From Amycolatopsis suaedae (GTDB taxonomy: Bacteria; Actinomycetota; Actinomycetes; Mycobacteriales; Pseudonocardiaceae), in the NCBI RefSeq assembly GCF_004214935.1, contig NZ_SFCC01000011.1, positions 186,001 through 250,000 on the forward strand: a DNA stretch of 64,000 bases, read 5' to 3'. Position numbers and translations under genes: made by a program. The notes beneath the pieces were generated by a model. That model was not told the DNA's origin. It worked only from the letters and a program-made list of their open reading frames with translations, and did no database searches. Shown piece by piece: positions 34,798 to 45,886 of this stretch (the first letter of the stretch is position 1; the number at the start of each line of letters is the position of its first letter).

Positions 34798-35612
34798 TCA
34801 GTCGGCGAGCCGCCAGAACGGGGAGACCGGGCCGACCCCCGCCCCCAGCGCGTAGGACTCGGCGACCGCCCGCTCGATGAACCGCTTCCCGCTGGCCACG
34901 GCGTCCGGCACGCCCTCACCCTTGGCCAGCGCCGCGGTGATGGCCGAGGCCATCGTGTCGCCGCCGCCGTGGGTGTTGTCGGTGTCGTGCCGGGGCCCGT
35001 CGAGCGCGACGAACTGCGTGCCGTCGGAGAGCAGGTCCACGCAACGCGGCGCGTTGTACAGGTGACCGCCCTTGACCAGGACCCACTGCGGCCCGAACTC
35101 CAGCAGCGCCCGTGCGGCCTCGCGCTGGCTTTCCTCGTCGGTGACCAGGATTCCGGTCAGCAGGCGGACCTCGTCGAGGTTCGGCGTGACCAGCGTCGCC
35201 CGGGGGAACAGCTCCGTCCGGATGGCCTCCAGCGCCTCCTCCCGCAGCAGCGCGTCGCCGGTCATCGACGCGGCCACCGGGTCGACGACGAACGGGGTGT
35301 CCGTGTCGCGTCCGATGTGGACCTCGTCGAGGGTCTTGGCCACCGCCTGGATGATCTCGGCGGTGGCCAGCATCCCGGTCTTCGCCGCGTCGACACCCAT
35401 GTCGCCGGCCACCGCCTTGATCTGCGCGGTGACGACGTCGGCCGGGATCTCGGTGAAGCCCTGCACGCCCAGCGAGTTCTGCACGGTGACCGCCGTGATG
35501 GCGGTCATTCCGTGCACCCCGCAGGCGAAGAACGTGCGCAGGTCGGCCTGGATCCCCGCGCCACCGCCGGAGTCCGATCCGGCGATGGTGAGTGCCGTGC
35601 GCGGCGTCGCGG

Positions 35613-35616
<4 letters not shown>
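34798..35616 (-). CDS. thiD: ThiD, HMP/HMP-phosphate kinase, copy 2
   Basis: A 272-residue paralogue of the adjacent kinase. It shares LTIAGSDSGGGAGIQADLRTFF, FVVDPVAASM, VTPNLDEVRLLTG and the GPVSPFWRLA end. The anion-hole motif reads NTHGGGDTMAS, with GGGD where copy 1 has GAGD; that position affects catalysis in ribokinase-fold enzymes. ATG 35616 overlaps the thiC stop by 4 bases, so it is coupled. One copy may have shifted to another pyrimidine or salvage substrate. Confidence 0.93.
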
Positions 35617-37259
<1,643 letters not shown>

Positions 37260-37266
37260 CGACGTT

Positions 37267-37375
37267 CACTCCCTACGCCGGCATTACCCGGTCAGGTTCA
37301 TGCGGTCGGCGGCACCGGGTCCGGATCGGACACCAGCCACCCTCTCAGCCCGCCATGGCGCGAGCTCCCGCGGTG
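37267..37375 (-). ncRNA. TPP riboswitch before thiC
   Basis: On the minus strand the THI core reads GGGCTGAGAGGG, then a longer P3 arm, then GAACCTGACCGGGTAATG and CCGGCGTAGGGAG. P1 pairs CAC (37373-37375) with GTG (37267-37269). The ribosome site AGGGAG adjoins P1, so translational control of thiC by thiamine pyrophosphate is expected, as at the thiO copy. Confidence 0.94.
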
Positions 37376-37510
37376 TTTGGATTACCGCTTCCGACCATGC
37401 CACGCCGAGCCCGAGGACTCAACCCCCAGCCGGGGTTAAGGGTCACCGGGATGGAGCATGCGGTGGTTAGCGATTCGCGCAAGACTGTTCCGGCCTTGAG
37501 GGAGGTGGAT

Positions 37511-39679
37511 ATGCGAAGGATGACCGTCCTCGCAGTGACCGGCGTGCTCGCCGCCGGACTGGTACCCGCCGCCGCGGCCGATCCCGCAGGCGACGCACCC
37601 GGTGCCCCCGGCGCCCACCCGCGCTGGCTGCCCGCGGACAAAACCGGCTTCGGCGGTTCCAGGGGCAAGGACAGCACGATCTGGTACACCCTGCAGGGTG
37701 GCCAGCTGTCGGAGATCTACTACCCGGATCTTTCGACGCCGACGGTCCGCTCGCTCAACCTGGTGGTGTCGGATGGCCGTTCGTACACGGCGGTGGACGC
37801 CGAGGAGAAACGGCAGGAGGTCCGCCGGGTCAGCGCGGACGGCCTTACCTACCAGCAGACCATCCGCGCGGACCGGTGGTTCCTGCGCAAGACGTACGTG
37901 ACCGACCCGGCCCGGTCGAGTGTCGTCGTCGACGTGGACTTCCGGTCGCTGACCGGCAAGCCGCTCGACCTGTACGCGGTGCTGGACCCGGACCTGGACA
38001 ACAACGGCACCGACGACTCCGCCCGCACCGAGGGCGACGCGCTGGTCGCCACCGACGGCAACGCCGCGTCCGCCCTGGTCGCCAGGCCCGCGCTGCGGCA
38101 GACCAGCAACGGCTACGCCGGCACCTCCGACGGCATCACCCAGCTGAAGAAGGACTTCCGGCTGACCGGGTACCCGAGCGCGGGCAAGGGCAACGTCGTG
38201 CAGACCGGCAGGCTGGACGTCGACGGCCTGCGGCAGCGTTCGGCCGAACTGGTGATCGGCATGGGGGCCGAGCCGAAGGCCGCGCTCGACACCGCGCGGG
38301 CGTCGCTGCGGCAGGGTTTCCGGCAGGCCGCGCGGGACAACGAGGCGGGCTGGCGCCGGTATCTGGACGGGCTGAAGCCCGCGCCGCGGTCGCTGCGCAC
38401 GCCCGCCGAACGGGACCTCTACCGCGCGTCGGCGCTGCTGCTCGCCGCCAGCGAGGACAAGCTCAACCCGGGTGCGTTCATCGCCTCGCCGAGCATGCCG
38501 TGGGCGTTCGGCAACAACGGCAAGGGCTACCTGCCGTCGGGCACCTACCACCTGGTCTGGCCGCGTGATCTCTACCAGATCGCCACCGGAATGCTCGCCG
38601 CCGGCGACCGGGCGGCGGCGGAGCGGTCGCTGGAGTACATGTTCACCAAGCAGCAGTACCCGGACGGGCATCTCGCGCAGAACACTCATGTCGACGGCAC
38701 GCCGTACTGGACGTCCGTGCAGCTCGACGAGACCGCGCTGCCGATCGTGCTCGCCGAGCAGCTGAAGGCCTACGACGCCAAGACCTGGCAGGGCGTGCGC
38801 AAGGCCGCCGAGTTCCTGCTGACCTACAAGGGGTCCAACGGCCTGGCCTCGCCGTACAGCCAGCAGGAACGGTGGGAGGAACAGGACGGGTACTCGCCGT
38901 CGACCATCGCGTCGGTGATCGCCGGCCTGGTCTGCGCCGCCGAACTGGCCAAGGCCAACGGCGCGGCTGCCGACGCGCAGCGTTACCTCGCCGCGGCCGA
39001 CGACTTCAAGGCGAAGCTGCCGCGGTGGACCGTCACCACGAACGGGCCGCTGTCGCCGGAGCCGTACTTCCTCCGGCTGACCAAGGACGGCAACGCCGAC
39101 AACGGCACCCGGTACAACCTGGGCAACTCCAGCTACACCGCCGACCAGCGGGCCGTCACCGACGCCGGGTTCCTCGAACTGGTGCGGCTGGGCATCTACC
39201 GTCCGGATGATCCGATCATCCGGAACAGCATCGCGGTCACCGACAAGGCCATCGGCGTCACCACGCCGACCGGGCAGTTCTGGCACCGCTACACCGGCGA
39301 CGGGTACGGCGAGAGGGCCGACGGCTCGCAGTGGGACATGGACCTGCCGCAGGGCAGCAGGCAGACGTTCGGCAGGTTGTGGCCGCTGCTGGCCGGCGAG
39401 CGCGGGGAGTACGACCTCGCCAACGGTGACCGGGCGATGGCAGCCAAGCGCCTGCGCGACCTCGGGCGGGTCGCGCACACCGGCGACACGATGCCCGAGC
39501 AGGTCTGGGACGAGAACGCGCCGTCCGGACAGCCGGGCTTCGGCAAGGGGACGCCGACCCAGTCGGCGACACCGCTGGCCTGGACGCACGCGCAGTACCT
39601 GCGGCTGGCCTGGGCCGTGCAGGCCGGTGCGGTGATCGAGCAGCCGACGGTGGTGCGCTGCCGCTACCTCGGCTGCTGA
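37511..39679 (+). CDS. Secreted GH15 glucoamylase-type glycosidase
   Basis: A 722-residue exported enzyme. A signal peptide covers residues 1-23 (VTGVLAAGLVPAAAADP). An N-terminal beta-sandwich (about 30-290, TGFGGSRGKDSTIWYTLQGGQLSEIYYPD) precedes the (alpha/alpha)6 GH15 domain. There YHLVWPRDLYQ binds substrate, RWEEQDGYSPST holds the general acid glutamate and MPEQVWDE the general base. The likely reaction is release of glucose from alpha-1,4/1,6 or dextran-like glucans. ATG 37511 has GGAGG 5 bases upstream. It is divergent from thiC and monocistronic, with a hairpin after it. Confidence 0.92.
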   Translation: MRRMTVLAVTGVLAAGLVPAAAADPAGDAPGAPGAHPRWLPADKTGFGGSRGKDSTIWYTLQGGQLSEIYYPDLSTPTVRSLNLVVSDGRSYTAVDAEEKRQEVRRVSADGLTYQQTIRADRWFLRKTYVTDPARSSVVVDVDFRSLTGKPLDLYAVLDPDLDNNGTDDSARTEGDALVATDGNAASALVARPALRQTSNGYAGTSDGITQLKKDFRLTGYPSAGKGNVVQTGRLDVDGLRQRSAELVIGMGAEPKAALDTARASLRQGFRQAARDNEAGWRRYLDGLKPAPRSLRTPAERDLYRASALLLAASEDKLNPGAFIASPSMPWAFGNNGKGYLPSGTYHLVWPRDLYQIATGMLAAGDRAAAERSLEYMFTKQQYPDGHLAQNTHVDGTPYWTSVQLDETALPIVLAEQLKAYDAKTWQGVRKAAEFLLTYKGSNGLASPYSQQERWEEQDGYSPSTIASVIAGLVCAAELAKANGAAADAQRYLAAADDFKAKLPRWTVTTNGPLSPEPYFLRLTKDGNADNGTRYNLGNSSYTADQRAVTDAGFLELVRLGIYRPDDPIIRNSIAVTDKAIGVTTPTGQFWHRYTGDGYGERADGSQWDMDLPQGSRQTFGRLWPLLAGERGEYDLANGDRAMAAKRLRDLGRVAHTGDTMPEQVWDENAPSGQPGFGKGTPTQSATPLAWTHAQYLRLAWAVQAGAVIEQPTVVRCRYLGC

Positions 39680-39685
39680 TGGGCG

Positions 39686-39722
39686 GGCGTGAGGGTCACC
39701 TCGTGCGGGTGATCCTCACGCC
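39686..39722. terminator. Bidirectional hairpin overlapping the def stop codon
   Basis: A 15-bp stem (39686-39700 with 39708-39722, one G-T pair) with a 7-base loop lies between the convergent glucoamylase and def genes. It includes the last codon and stop of def. Confidence 0.75.
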
Positions 39723-40282
39723 TCGTCGTTCTCGGGGTCCGGCAGCCAGGAGTTGCCGGGCACGCCCCACTTGTTGCGCTTGATCATCCGTTTGGCCTCG
39801 CGGGCGTAGCGGCCGACGAGCCGGTCCAGGTAGATGTAGCCGTCCAGGTGGTCGGTCTCGTGCTGCAGGCAGCGGGCGAAGTAGCCGGTGCCCTCGACCT
39901 CGATCGCGTTGCCGTCCAGGTCGAACCCGGTCACCTTCGCCCAGCTGGCGCGCCCGGTGGGGAACGACTCGCCGGGCGCCGACAGGCAGCCCTCCCAGTC
40001 GTCGTCCGGGTCCGGCATGGTCTCCGGGATCTCCGACGTGGTCAGCGTCGGGTTCACCACGAGGCCCTTGTGCCGGACGCCTTCGTCGTCGGGGCAGTCG
40101 TAGACGAAGATCCGCAGGTCAAGGCCGATCTGGTTGGCCGCGAGGCCGACCCCGTTCGCCGCGTACATGGTCTCGAACATGTCGTCGGCCAGGGCGCGCA
40201 GCTCGTCGTCGAACTTCTCCACCTCGCGGGTGGGGTTGTGCAGCACGGGTTCGCCGGCGATGACGATGGGGTGGACGGTCAC
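39716..40282 (-). CDS. def: Peptide deformylase
   Basis: This metallo-enzyme removes the formyl group from nascent proteins. It has 188 residues. All three deformylase motifs are present: GVGLAANQIG, EGCLS and QHETDHLDG (metal cysteine plus two histidines, catalytic glutamate). The start is GTG 40282. It is monocistronic, and its stop lies inside a hairpin shared with the convergent gene. Confidence 0.96.
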   Translation of the reverse strand: MTVHPIVIAGEPVLHNPTREVEKFDDELRALADDMFETMYAANGVGLAANQIGLDLRIFVYDCPDDEGVRHKGLVVNPTLTTSEIPETMPDPDDDWEGCLSAPGESFPTGRASWAKVTGFDLDGNAIEVEGTGYFARCLQHETDHLDGYIYLDRLVGRYAREAKRMIKRNKWGVPGNSWLPDPENDEA

Positions 40283-40418
40283 AACCGGTCAGCTTACCGA
40301 GGCCACGGATCGTGACGCGCCGGGCCGTGATGCGCACGATGTGTCGGTGCTGCGTGGTTGAATGGGCGGCGCGGACGAACGACAGCTGTGGGATTTACTG
40401 AGAGCGCCGAGGAGTCAC

Positions 40419-40757
40419 ATGGACGCCGCGGAGTCGATGGCTCGGGGTGGCCGGCCGACACCGCCCGCGCAGGCCGGAAAGGCCGCGCCGAACGACCCGC
40501 CGGCCGGGCTCAGCAGCCGTGAGCAGGAAGTGCTCGCCTTCGAGCGGCAGTGGTGGAAGTACCGCGGCGCGAAGGAGCAGGCGATCCGCGAGCTGTTCGG
40601 CATGTCGTCCACGCGTTATTACCAGGTGCTCAACCAGCTGATCGACAAGCCGGAGGCCATGGCGGCCGATCCGATGCTGGTCAAGCGGCTGCGCAAGACC
40701 AGGACCGCCCGCCAGCGCACCCGTGCCGCCCGACGGTTGGGGATCGAGCTTCCATGA
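40419..40757 (+). CDS. DUF3263 family protein
   Basis: A 112-residue basic protein with a DUF3263 domain: LSSREQEVLAFERQWWKYRGAKEQAIRELFGMSSTRYYQVLN. This looks like a helix-turn-helix preceded by a tryptophan-rich helix and suggests DNA binding. ATG 40419 has GAGGAG 4 bases upstream. It overlaps the next gene by 4 bases. This DUF3263-LytR_C pair is widely conserved in actinobacteria, but its role is unknown. Confidence 0.85.
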   Translation: MDAAESMARGGRPTPPAQAGKAAPNDPPAGLSSREQEVLAFERQWWKYRGAKEQAIRELFGMSSTRYYQVLNQLIDKPEAMAADPMLVKRLRKTRTARQRTRAARRLGIELP

Positions 40758-41362
40758 GTTGGTTCAACGGCCTCTCCCGCCCCCTGCGGCTGGCCGGTTT
40801 CGTTCTCGTCGGCGTCGCCGTGGTCGCCGCGGTCATCGGTGGTGTCACCGCGGTGACCGACGACGACCCGGCCGAGACTGCCGCCCCCAGCCCGACCGCA
40901 CCCAGCGACCCCGGCAGCGCACAGAACCCGCCGCCCGCGCCGCCGTCGTCGAGCGTGCCGCCGAGCCCGCCCGCGCCGCCGCCGTCGACATCGAGCGTGC
41001 CGCCGCCAAGTCCGTCGACGCCGCCTCCCGGCCCGCCCGGCGGTGACCCGCAGGCCGCGGCGAAGCGGATCCCCGTCCGTGTGTACAACAACAGCACCAT
41101 CCACGGGCTGGGTGCCCGCGCGGGCGACGACCTGCGTGCCAGCGGCTGGAACGTCGCCGAGGTGAGCAACTACCCGTCCGGCATCATCCCGACGACGACG
41201 GCCTACTACCGTCCCGGCACCGAAGAGGAGGCCGCGGCCAGGGCGCTCGCGGCGGAGTTCGGCATGCGCGCGGAGCCGCGGTTCGAGGGCATCCAGCACT
41301 CCACGGGTGGCGTGATCGTCATCGTCACCAACGACTACGGCAAGGTGCAGCGCCAGAAATAG
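40754..41362 (+). CDS. LytR_C-domain membrane protein
   Basis: A 202-residue membrane-anchored protein. A single transmembrane helix (residues 11-35) is followed by a proline/serine-rich linker (about 40-95). The LytR cell-envelope C-terminal domain (about 102-195) includes IPVRVYNNSTIHGLGARAGDDLRASGWNVAEVSNYPS. The domain faces outside and is found beside LytR-CpsA-Psr wall ligases. It starts inside the stop of the DUF3263 gene, so the two are coupled. Confidence 0.88.
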   Translation: MSWFNGLSRPLRLAGFVLVGVAVVAAVIGGVTAVTDDDPAETAAPSPTAPSDPGSAQNPPPAPPSSSVPPSPPAPPPSTSSVPPPSPSTPPPGPPGGDPQAAAKRIPVRVYNNSTIHGLGARAGDDLRASGWNVAEVSNYPSGIIPTTTAYYRPGTEEEAAARALAAEFGMRAEPRFEGIQHSTGGVIVIVTNDYGKVQRQK

Positions 41363-41373
41363 GGTACGCGCGG

Positions 41374-43641
41374 TCAGCGCGCGGCTCGGGCGGTCGCGTA
41401 GGCCTCCAGGGAGGCCAGCTGCGCCGGGTCCAGTGACGGGCGGACGGCCTCGGCCGCCTTCGCCAGATGTGCCGCGGTCACCTCGCTGGCCTCCAGCGAC
41501 TCCCGCATGGCCGTCAGCGCGGCCTCGCGGATGAGCGCCGCGCAGTCGGCCGCCGAGTAGCCCTCCAGGCCCGCGGCCACCTCGTCCAGGTCGACGTCGC
41601 CTGCCAGCGGGGTGTTGCGCGCGCTCGCCCGCAGGATCGCCGCACGGGCCTCGGCGTCCGGCGGCGGGACGTACACCAGCCGCTCCAGCCTGCCCGGCCG
41701 CAGCAGCGCCGGGTCCACCAGCTCCGGCCGGTTGGTCGCACCCAGCACGACGACCTCGCGCATCGGCTCGACACCGTCCAGTTCGGTCAGCAGCGACGCC
41801 ACCACCCGGTCGCCGACGCCCGAGTCGCTGGACTGCCCACGCCGTGGCGCGAGCGCGTCGATCTCGTCGAGGAACACCAGCGACGGCGCGGCCTCGGCGG
41901 CCCGGCGGAACAGCTCCCGTACGGCACGCTCGGACTCGCCGACCCACTTGTCCATCAGCTCGGCGCCCTTGACCGCGAACACGTTCAGCGCCCCGGCACC
42001 GGCCAGCGCCCGCACCAGGAACGTCTTGCCGCCGCCCGGCGGGCCGTACAGCAGCACACCCCGCGGCGGCGCGACCCCCAGCCTGGCGAACGAGTCCGGA
42101 TACCGCAGCGGCCAGAGCACGGCCTCGGTGAGCGCCTGCTTGACCTCCAGCATGTCACCGACGTCGTCCAGCGTGATCCCGCCGGTCGACAGCGTGTCCG
42201 AAGTAGACATCGAAATAGGACGGACGGTTTCCAGCGCCGCCATCAGGTCCTGCGCTGCGACCACCGGCTCATCGACGTCCCGCTGCCGCAGCGCCGCCCG
42301 CAACGCGCCGTCGCGGCGCAGTGCGATCAGGTCCGCCGCGACGAATCCGGGGGTCCGCTCGGCGACGGCACCCAGGTCGACGTCGGAGTCCAGCGGAACG
42401 TCCCGCAGCAGTACCCGCAGCAGCTCGGTCCGCCCCTTGCCGTCGGGCAGCGACAGCGACAGCTCCCGGTCCAGCAACTCGGCCCCACGCAGCCGCGGGT
42501 CGGCCGACTCCGGGTGCGCCGTGGTCGCCACCAGCGCGAAGCCCGGCCGGGTCAGCGCCGCCCGCAGTTCCTCCAGCAGCACGGTCGCCACCGGCGGCGG
42601 TGAACTCGCCGGCAGCAGCGCGTCGACGTCGGTCAGCAGCAACACGGCAGGGCCGTCCGTGCTCGCCCGGCCGATCGCCTCGCGGACCCTGGCCGCGGCG
42701 GCGTTCGGCTCCAGCACGGCGACGCTCGGCGCCGCCAGCGACACCACCCGCACGTCCTCCGCCTTGGCCACCGACCGCACCAATGTCGACTTGCCGACAC
42801 CCTCTGGCCCGGACAGCAGCACCCCCAGGTGTGCCGACGTTCCCAGCCGGGCCAGCAGCTCCGGCCGCCGGAACGCCAGCTCGAACCACTCGGCCAGCGT
42901 CCGAGCCTGCGCCTGCGCGCCGACCAGGTCGGCGACCGGCGGGACGACCTGCTCCTCCGGATCCTCCTCGACGACCTCGGCGTCGATGAAGTCCTCCACG
43001 GTGGACGACGCCCGGGTCGCCGTCGCCACCAGCTCGGTCGTGCCCGCAGCGGGCTCCGGTCCCGAACCGGCCCGTGGCCCGTCCCGCCATTCGACCACTG
43101 TGGACTGTCCAACGGCGACAGCGCCGGCCGGCTCGGTGGCGGTGACGGTGAGCAGCTCGTTGGTCCAGGTCATGCCGATGGCGTTGGACAGCCGGGTCCG
43201 CGCGCCGGCCACGTCGGCACCGGGTGGCGGCGCGAGGTCCTGCGGCAGCAGCGAGACGGCGTCGCCGACGGTGAGCACCTTGCCGATCAACGCGAGTCGC
43301 AGGGTGGACGGCGACAGCGACGCGTTCGCCAGCCGGGACCCCGCCACCGTGACCGACCGGGCCGCGGCCACCTCGGCCGGGCTGACCACCACCTCGGAGC
43401 CCTCGGTGATCCCCAGGTTGGACATCGTGACGTCGTCGAGCAGCGCCACCCCGGCGGGGCCGCTGCCGTCGGCCGGCGCGGCCAGCGCGGCGCTCGCGCG
43501 GGCTCCGGTCAGGTGCACCGCGTCCCAGGCATGCAGGCCCAGCGCGTCGAGCACCTCCGGGTGCAGCCGGACGACGCCGCGCCGGGTGTCGAGCGCGGAC
43601 GGCGTGTGCCGGACGGTGAGCGTCAGTTGAGGCGAGGACAC
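41374..43641 (-). CDS. Cdc48/p97-like double AAA ATPase
   Basis: A 755-residue protein with a Cdc48-type N domain (residues 1-170, beginning LTLTVRHTPSALDTRRGVVRL) and two AAA modules. D1 carries GPEGVGKST but has a partly degenerate Walker B (LLLTDVDALL). D2 has GPPGGGKTFLVRALAG, the pore loop KWVGESER and LVFLDEIDAL, so it is the likely main motor. It should unfold or segregate protein substrates; a bacterial partner is unknown. Actinobacteria keep this gene beside pssA and psd, as here (9 bases to pssA), suggesting membrane or phospholipid-enzyme quality control. Confidence 0.92.
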   Translation of the reverse strand: MSSPQLTLTVRHTPSALDTRRGVVRLHPEVLDALGLHAWDAVHLTGARASAALAAPADGSGPAGVALLDDVTMSNLGITEGSEVVVSPAEVAAARSVTVAGSRLANASLSPSTLRLALIGKVLTVGDAVSLLPQDLAPPPGADVAGARTRLSNAIGMTWTNELLTVTATEPAGAVAVGQSTVVEWRDGPRAGSGPEPAAGTTELVATATRASSTVEDFIDAEVVEEDPEEQVVPPVADLVGAQAQARTLAEWFELAFRRPELLARLGTSAHLGVLLSGPEGVGKSTLVRSVAKAEDVRVVSLAAPSVAVLEPNAAAARVREAIGRASTDGPAVLLLTDVDALLPASSPPPVATVLLEELRAALTRPGFALVATTAHPESADPRLRGAELLDRELSLSLPDGKGRTELLRVLLRDVPLDSDVDLGAVAERTPGFVAADLIALRRDGALRAALRQRDVDEPVVAAQDLMAALETVRPISMSTSDTLSTGGITLDDVGDMLEVKQALTEAVLWPLRYPDSFARLGVAPPRGVLLYGPPGGGKTFLVRALAGAGALNVFAVKGAELMDKWVGESERAVRELFRRAAEAAPSLVFLDEIDALAPRRGQSSDSGVGDRVVASLLTELDGVEPMREVVVLGATNRPELVDPALLRPGRLERLVYVPPPDAEARAAILRASARNTPLAGDVDLDEVAAGLEGYSAADCAALIREAALTAMRESLEASEVTAAHLAKAAEAVRPSLDPAQLASLEAYATARAAR

Positions 43642-43650
43642 CGGATAACC

Positions 43651-44598
43651 CTAATCGTTCTTCCGTCGCAGACCGATCCGCCGCCAGCGGCGCCCGCCGT
43701 CCGTCGCGCGGCCACGCGGCGTGAACTCCCCGCCGTTGCGGGGCAGCCGGACGGCCCGTCGCGCGGCACCGGCGACCCGGCGCGGCTCGCGGCGGCGCAG
43801 GCCGAGCCGCCGTGAGCCACGCGCCCGCCGGATGGCCCTGCGTTCCCGGGGCGGCACGTCCCATGCCTCCGGGTGGCGGGCCAGCCAGTGGTACCGGCGC
43901 ACCGAGTACGGGATGTGCAGCAGGTAGAGGACGAGCGCGACGGCCAGCGAGGTCAGCGGGAACTGGATGATCGCGGCAGCCAGCAGGGCGACGCCGACCA
44001 GCAGTAACCCGATGGCCTTCGCCGGTACCTTCACGGTCTTCAGTGACAGCGTCGGGATGCGGCTGATGGCCAGCGCGGCGACCGCGACGACCCACAGCCA
44101 GACCACCAGCGGGTCGGACCACCAGCCGTGGCCGAAGTCCAGCGTGATGATCAACGGCAGCAGGCCGAGCAGCCCGCCGGCCGGTGCCGGTACGCCGACG
44201 AAGAACTCCTTGGCGTACGGCGGTTTCTCCGTGTCGTCGAGCAGTGTGTTGAACCGCGCCAGCCGCAGGATCATGCAGACGGCGAAGATCAGCGCGGCCA
44301 CCCAGCCGACCCGCGGGCCACCGGACTGCCAGGCGTAGAGCACCAGCGCCGGAGCGACGCCGAACGAGATGGCGTCGGCGAGCGAGTCCAGCTCGGCGCC
44401 CATTTTCGACGTCGCGTCCAGCAGCCGGGCGATCCGCCCGTCCAGGCTGTCCAGCACGGCCGCGATGCCGATGGCGCCGATGGCCAGCGGGTAGTTGCCG
44501 GACAACGCCGCCTGCACGGCGGACAGTCCGGCACACAGGGCGAGGACGGTGATCGCGTTCGGCAGCAGCCGCACGCCCGGGTAAGTCCGGACCGTCAT
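43651..44598 (-). CDS. pssA: CDP-diacylglycerol-serine O-phosphatidyltransferase
   Basis: This integral membrane enzyme makes phosphatidylserine from CDP-diacylglycerol and serine. It has 315 residues. The CDP-alcohol phosphotransferase motif DGRIARLLDATSKMGAELDSLAD (first two aspartates through the last) lies at about residues 53-75, followed by several hydrophobic helices. The C-terminal 75 residues are unusually basic (RRARGSRRLGLRRREPRR) and probably cytoplasmic. It lies 3 bases downstream of psd. Confidence 0.93.
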   Translation of the reverse strand: MTVRTYPGVRLLPNAITVLALCAGLSAVQAALSGNYPLAIGAIGIAAVLDSLDGRIARLLDATSKMGAELDSLADAISFGVAPALVLYAWQSGGPRVGWVAALIFAVCMILRLARFNTLLDDTEKPPYAKEFFVGVPAPAGGLLGLLPLIITLDFGHGWWSDPLVVWLWVVAVAALAISRIPTLSLKTVKVPAKAIGLLLVGVALLAAAIIQFPLTSLAVALVLYLLHIPYSVRRYHWLARHPEAWDVPPRERRAIRRARGSRRLGLRRREPRRVAGAARRAVRLPRNGGEFTPRGRATDGGRRWRRIGLRRKND

Positions 44599-44601
44599 CG
44601 G

Positions 44602-45318
44602 TCAGCCCGCCGTGCGGGGCAGCTCGGCCAGCGGCGTCTCGCCGCCGATCGTGCGCTGGCCCTTCGACACCAGCACCGTGCTGCCCGGTGGCAGGTAGAG
44701 GTCGACCCGCGAGCCGAACCGGATCAGCCCGTAGGTTTCGCCGGCGGCCACCTTGTCGCCGTCGGCGACCTGGCAGACGATCCGCCGCGCGACCAGGCCG
44801 GCGATCTGCACGACGACCAGCTCGTGGCCGTCCTCGGTGCGCAGCAGCACCGAGTTGCGCTCGTTGTCCTCGCTGGCCTTGTCCAGGTCGGCGGACAGGA
44901 ACTTGCCCGGCCGGTAGGCGACCCGCTCGACGGTGCCGCTCGCGGGCACGCGCTGCACGTGGACGTCGAAGACGGAAAGGAAGACGCTGACCCGCATGCG
45001 CGGCTGGGCAGGCAGGCCCAGCTCGGGCGGCGGTACGGCCTCCTCGATCAGCGACACCAGGCCGTCCGCCGCGGCCACGGCGAGGCCGGGGCGCTCCGGC
45101 GCGACCCGGCGCGGCTCGCGGAAGAAGGCGGCGGTCGCCAGGGTGCCGAGGCCGGCCAGCAGGCCGAGGCGCTTGGAGAAGCGGCGCAACAGCAGCGTCG
45201 CGGCGGCCCCGCCCAGCACGAACGGACGACCGGCCGGGTGCATCGGCGGGATGGTCTCGCGGGCGAGGGCGACGGCGTGCTTGATCGGGTTCGTGGGCGC
45301 GTCCGGTTCGGCGCTCAT
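44602..45318 (-). CDS. psd: Phosphatidylserine decarboxylase
   Basis: This pyruvoyl enzyme converts phosphatidylserine to phosphatidylethanolamine. It has 238 residues. The self-cleavage site is the GS in RFGSRVDLYLP near the C-terminus. FREPRRVAPERPGL and FLSVFDVHVQRVPASG are conserved blocks. ATG 45318 is preferred; GTG 45360 would add 14 residues, and neither has a strong ribosome site. With pssA it forms the two-step PE pathway. Confidence 0.93.
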   Translation of the reverse strand: MSAEPDAPTNPIKHAVALARETIPPMHPAGRPFVLGGAAATLLLRRFSKRLGLLAGLGTLATAAFFREPRRVAPERPGLAVAAADGLVSLIEEAVPPPELGLPAQPRMRVSVFLSVFDVHVQRVPASGTVERVAYRPGKFLSADLDKASEDNERNSVLLRTEDGHELVVVQIAGLVARRIVCQVADGDKVAAGETYGLIRFGSRVDLYLPPGSTVLVSKGQRTIGGETPLAELPRTAG

Positions 45319-45497
45319 CAGCAGGGATTCCCAGGTCTCGTCGGCGGTGTGTAAGCCCACGCTACCGCCCGGCGGGATTCGGCGGCGGACCGACCGGGCG
45401 CGTGCGCCCCCCGACGAGCGCACGCACCCGGTCACGACCTGATCGAACGAGTGTAATCGGTTACCCCGACACTTCGCCACCGCACGTGTTCGGGGGA

Positions 45498-45875
45498 TTA
45501 CAGTAAGGGTTCGGTCCAGAAGTCGTCGTCACGCTCGGTAGGGGTCTCCGGCGCGAACTGCCGCAGCTCGCCGTCGCGGAACATCCACAGCCGGAAGAAG
45601 TACTGGCCCGACTCCATCAGCAGCACCTGCACCGCGTGTGGTTCCAGCCACGGCGTCGCCCGGACCTGGTCCAGTACCTCGCCGAGCGAGCCGTTCGTCA
45701 GCGTGCCCGCCCACACCGTGCAGCTCGGGTACTCGGACCCGCCCCACCTGGTGTCCGGCCCGGTGGTGTCGCTCAACCTGCCGTAACCGGCCTCGCCCAG
45801 CCAGGTACTGAGGGCGGCGACATGCGGAACGTCCCGTGCGTTGACGCAGACCATCACGTTCGCCAGCCAGTTCAC
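45498..45875 (-). CDS. Small conserved-looking protein of unknown function
   Basis: A 125-residue protein beginning VNWLANVMVCVNARDVPHVAALSTWL. It is a soluble alpha/beta protein rich in tryptophan, ending FRDGELRQFAPETPTERDDDFW. I do not recognise the family. GTG 45875 was chosen because the longer reading starts in arginine-rich sequence overlapping moeA. It follows moeA by 11 bases and may share its transcript. Confidence 0.65.
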   Translation of the reverse strand: MNWLANVMVCVNARDVPHVAALSTWLGEAGYGRLSDTTGPDTRWGGSEYPSCTVWAGTLTNGSLGEVLDQVRATPWLEPHAVQVLLMESGQYFFRLWMFRDGELRQFAPETPTERDDDFWTEPLL

Positions 45876-45886
45876 GGCGGGCAACT

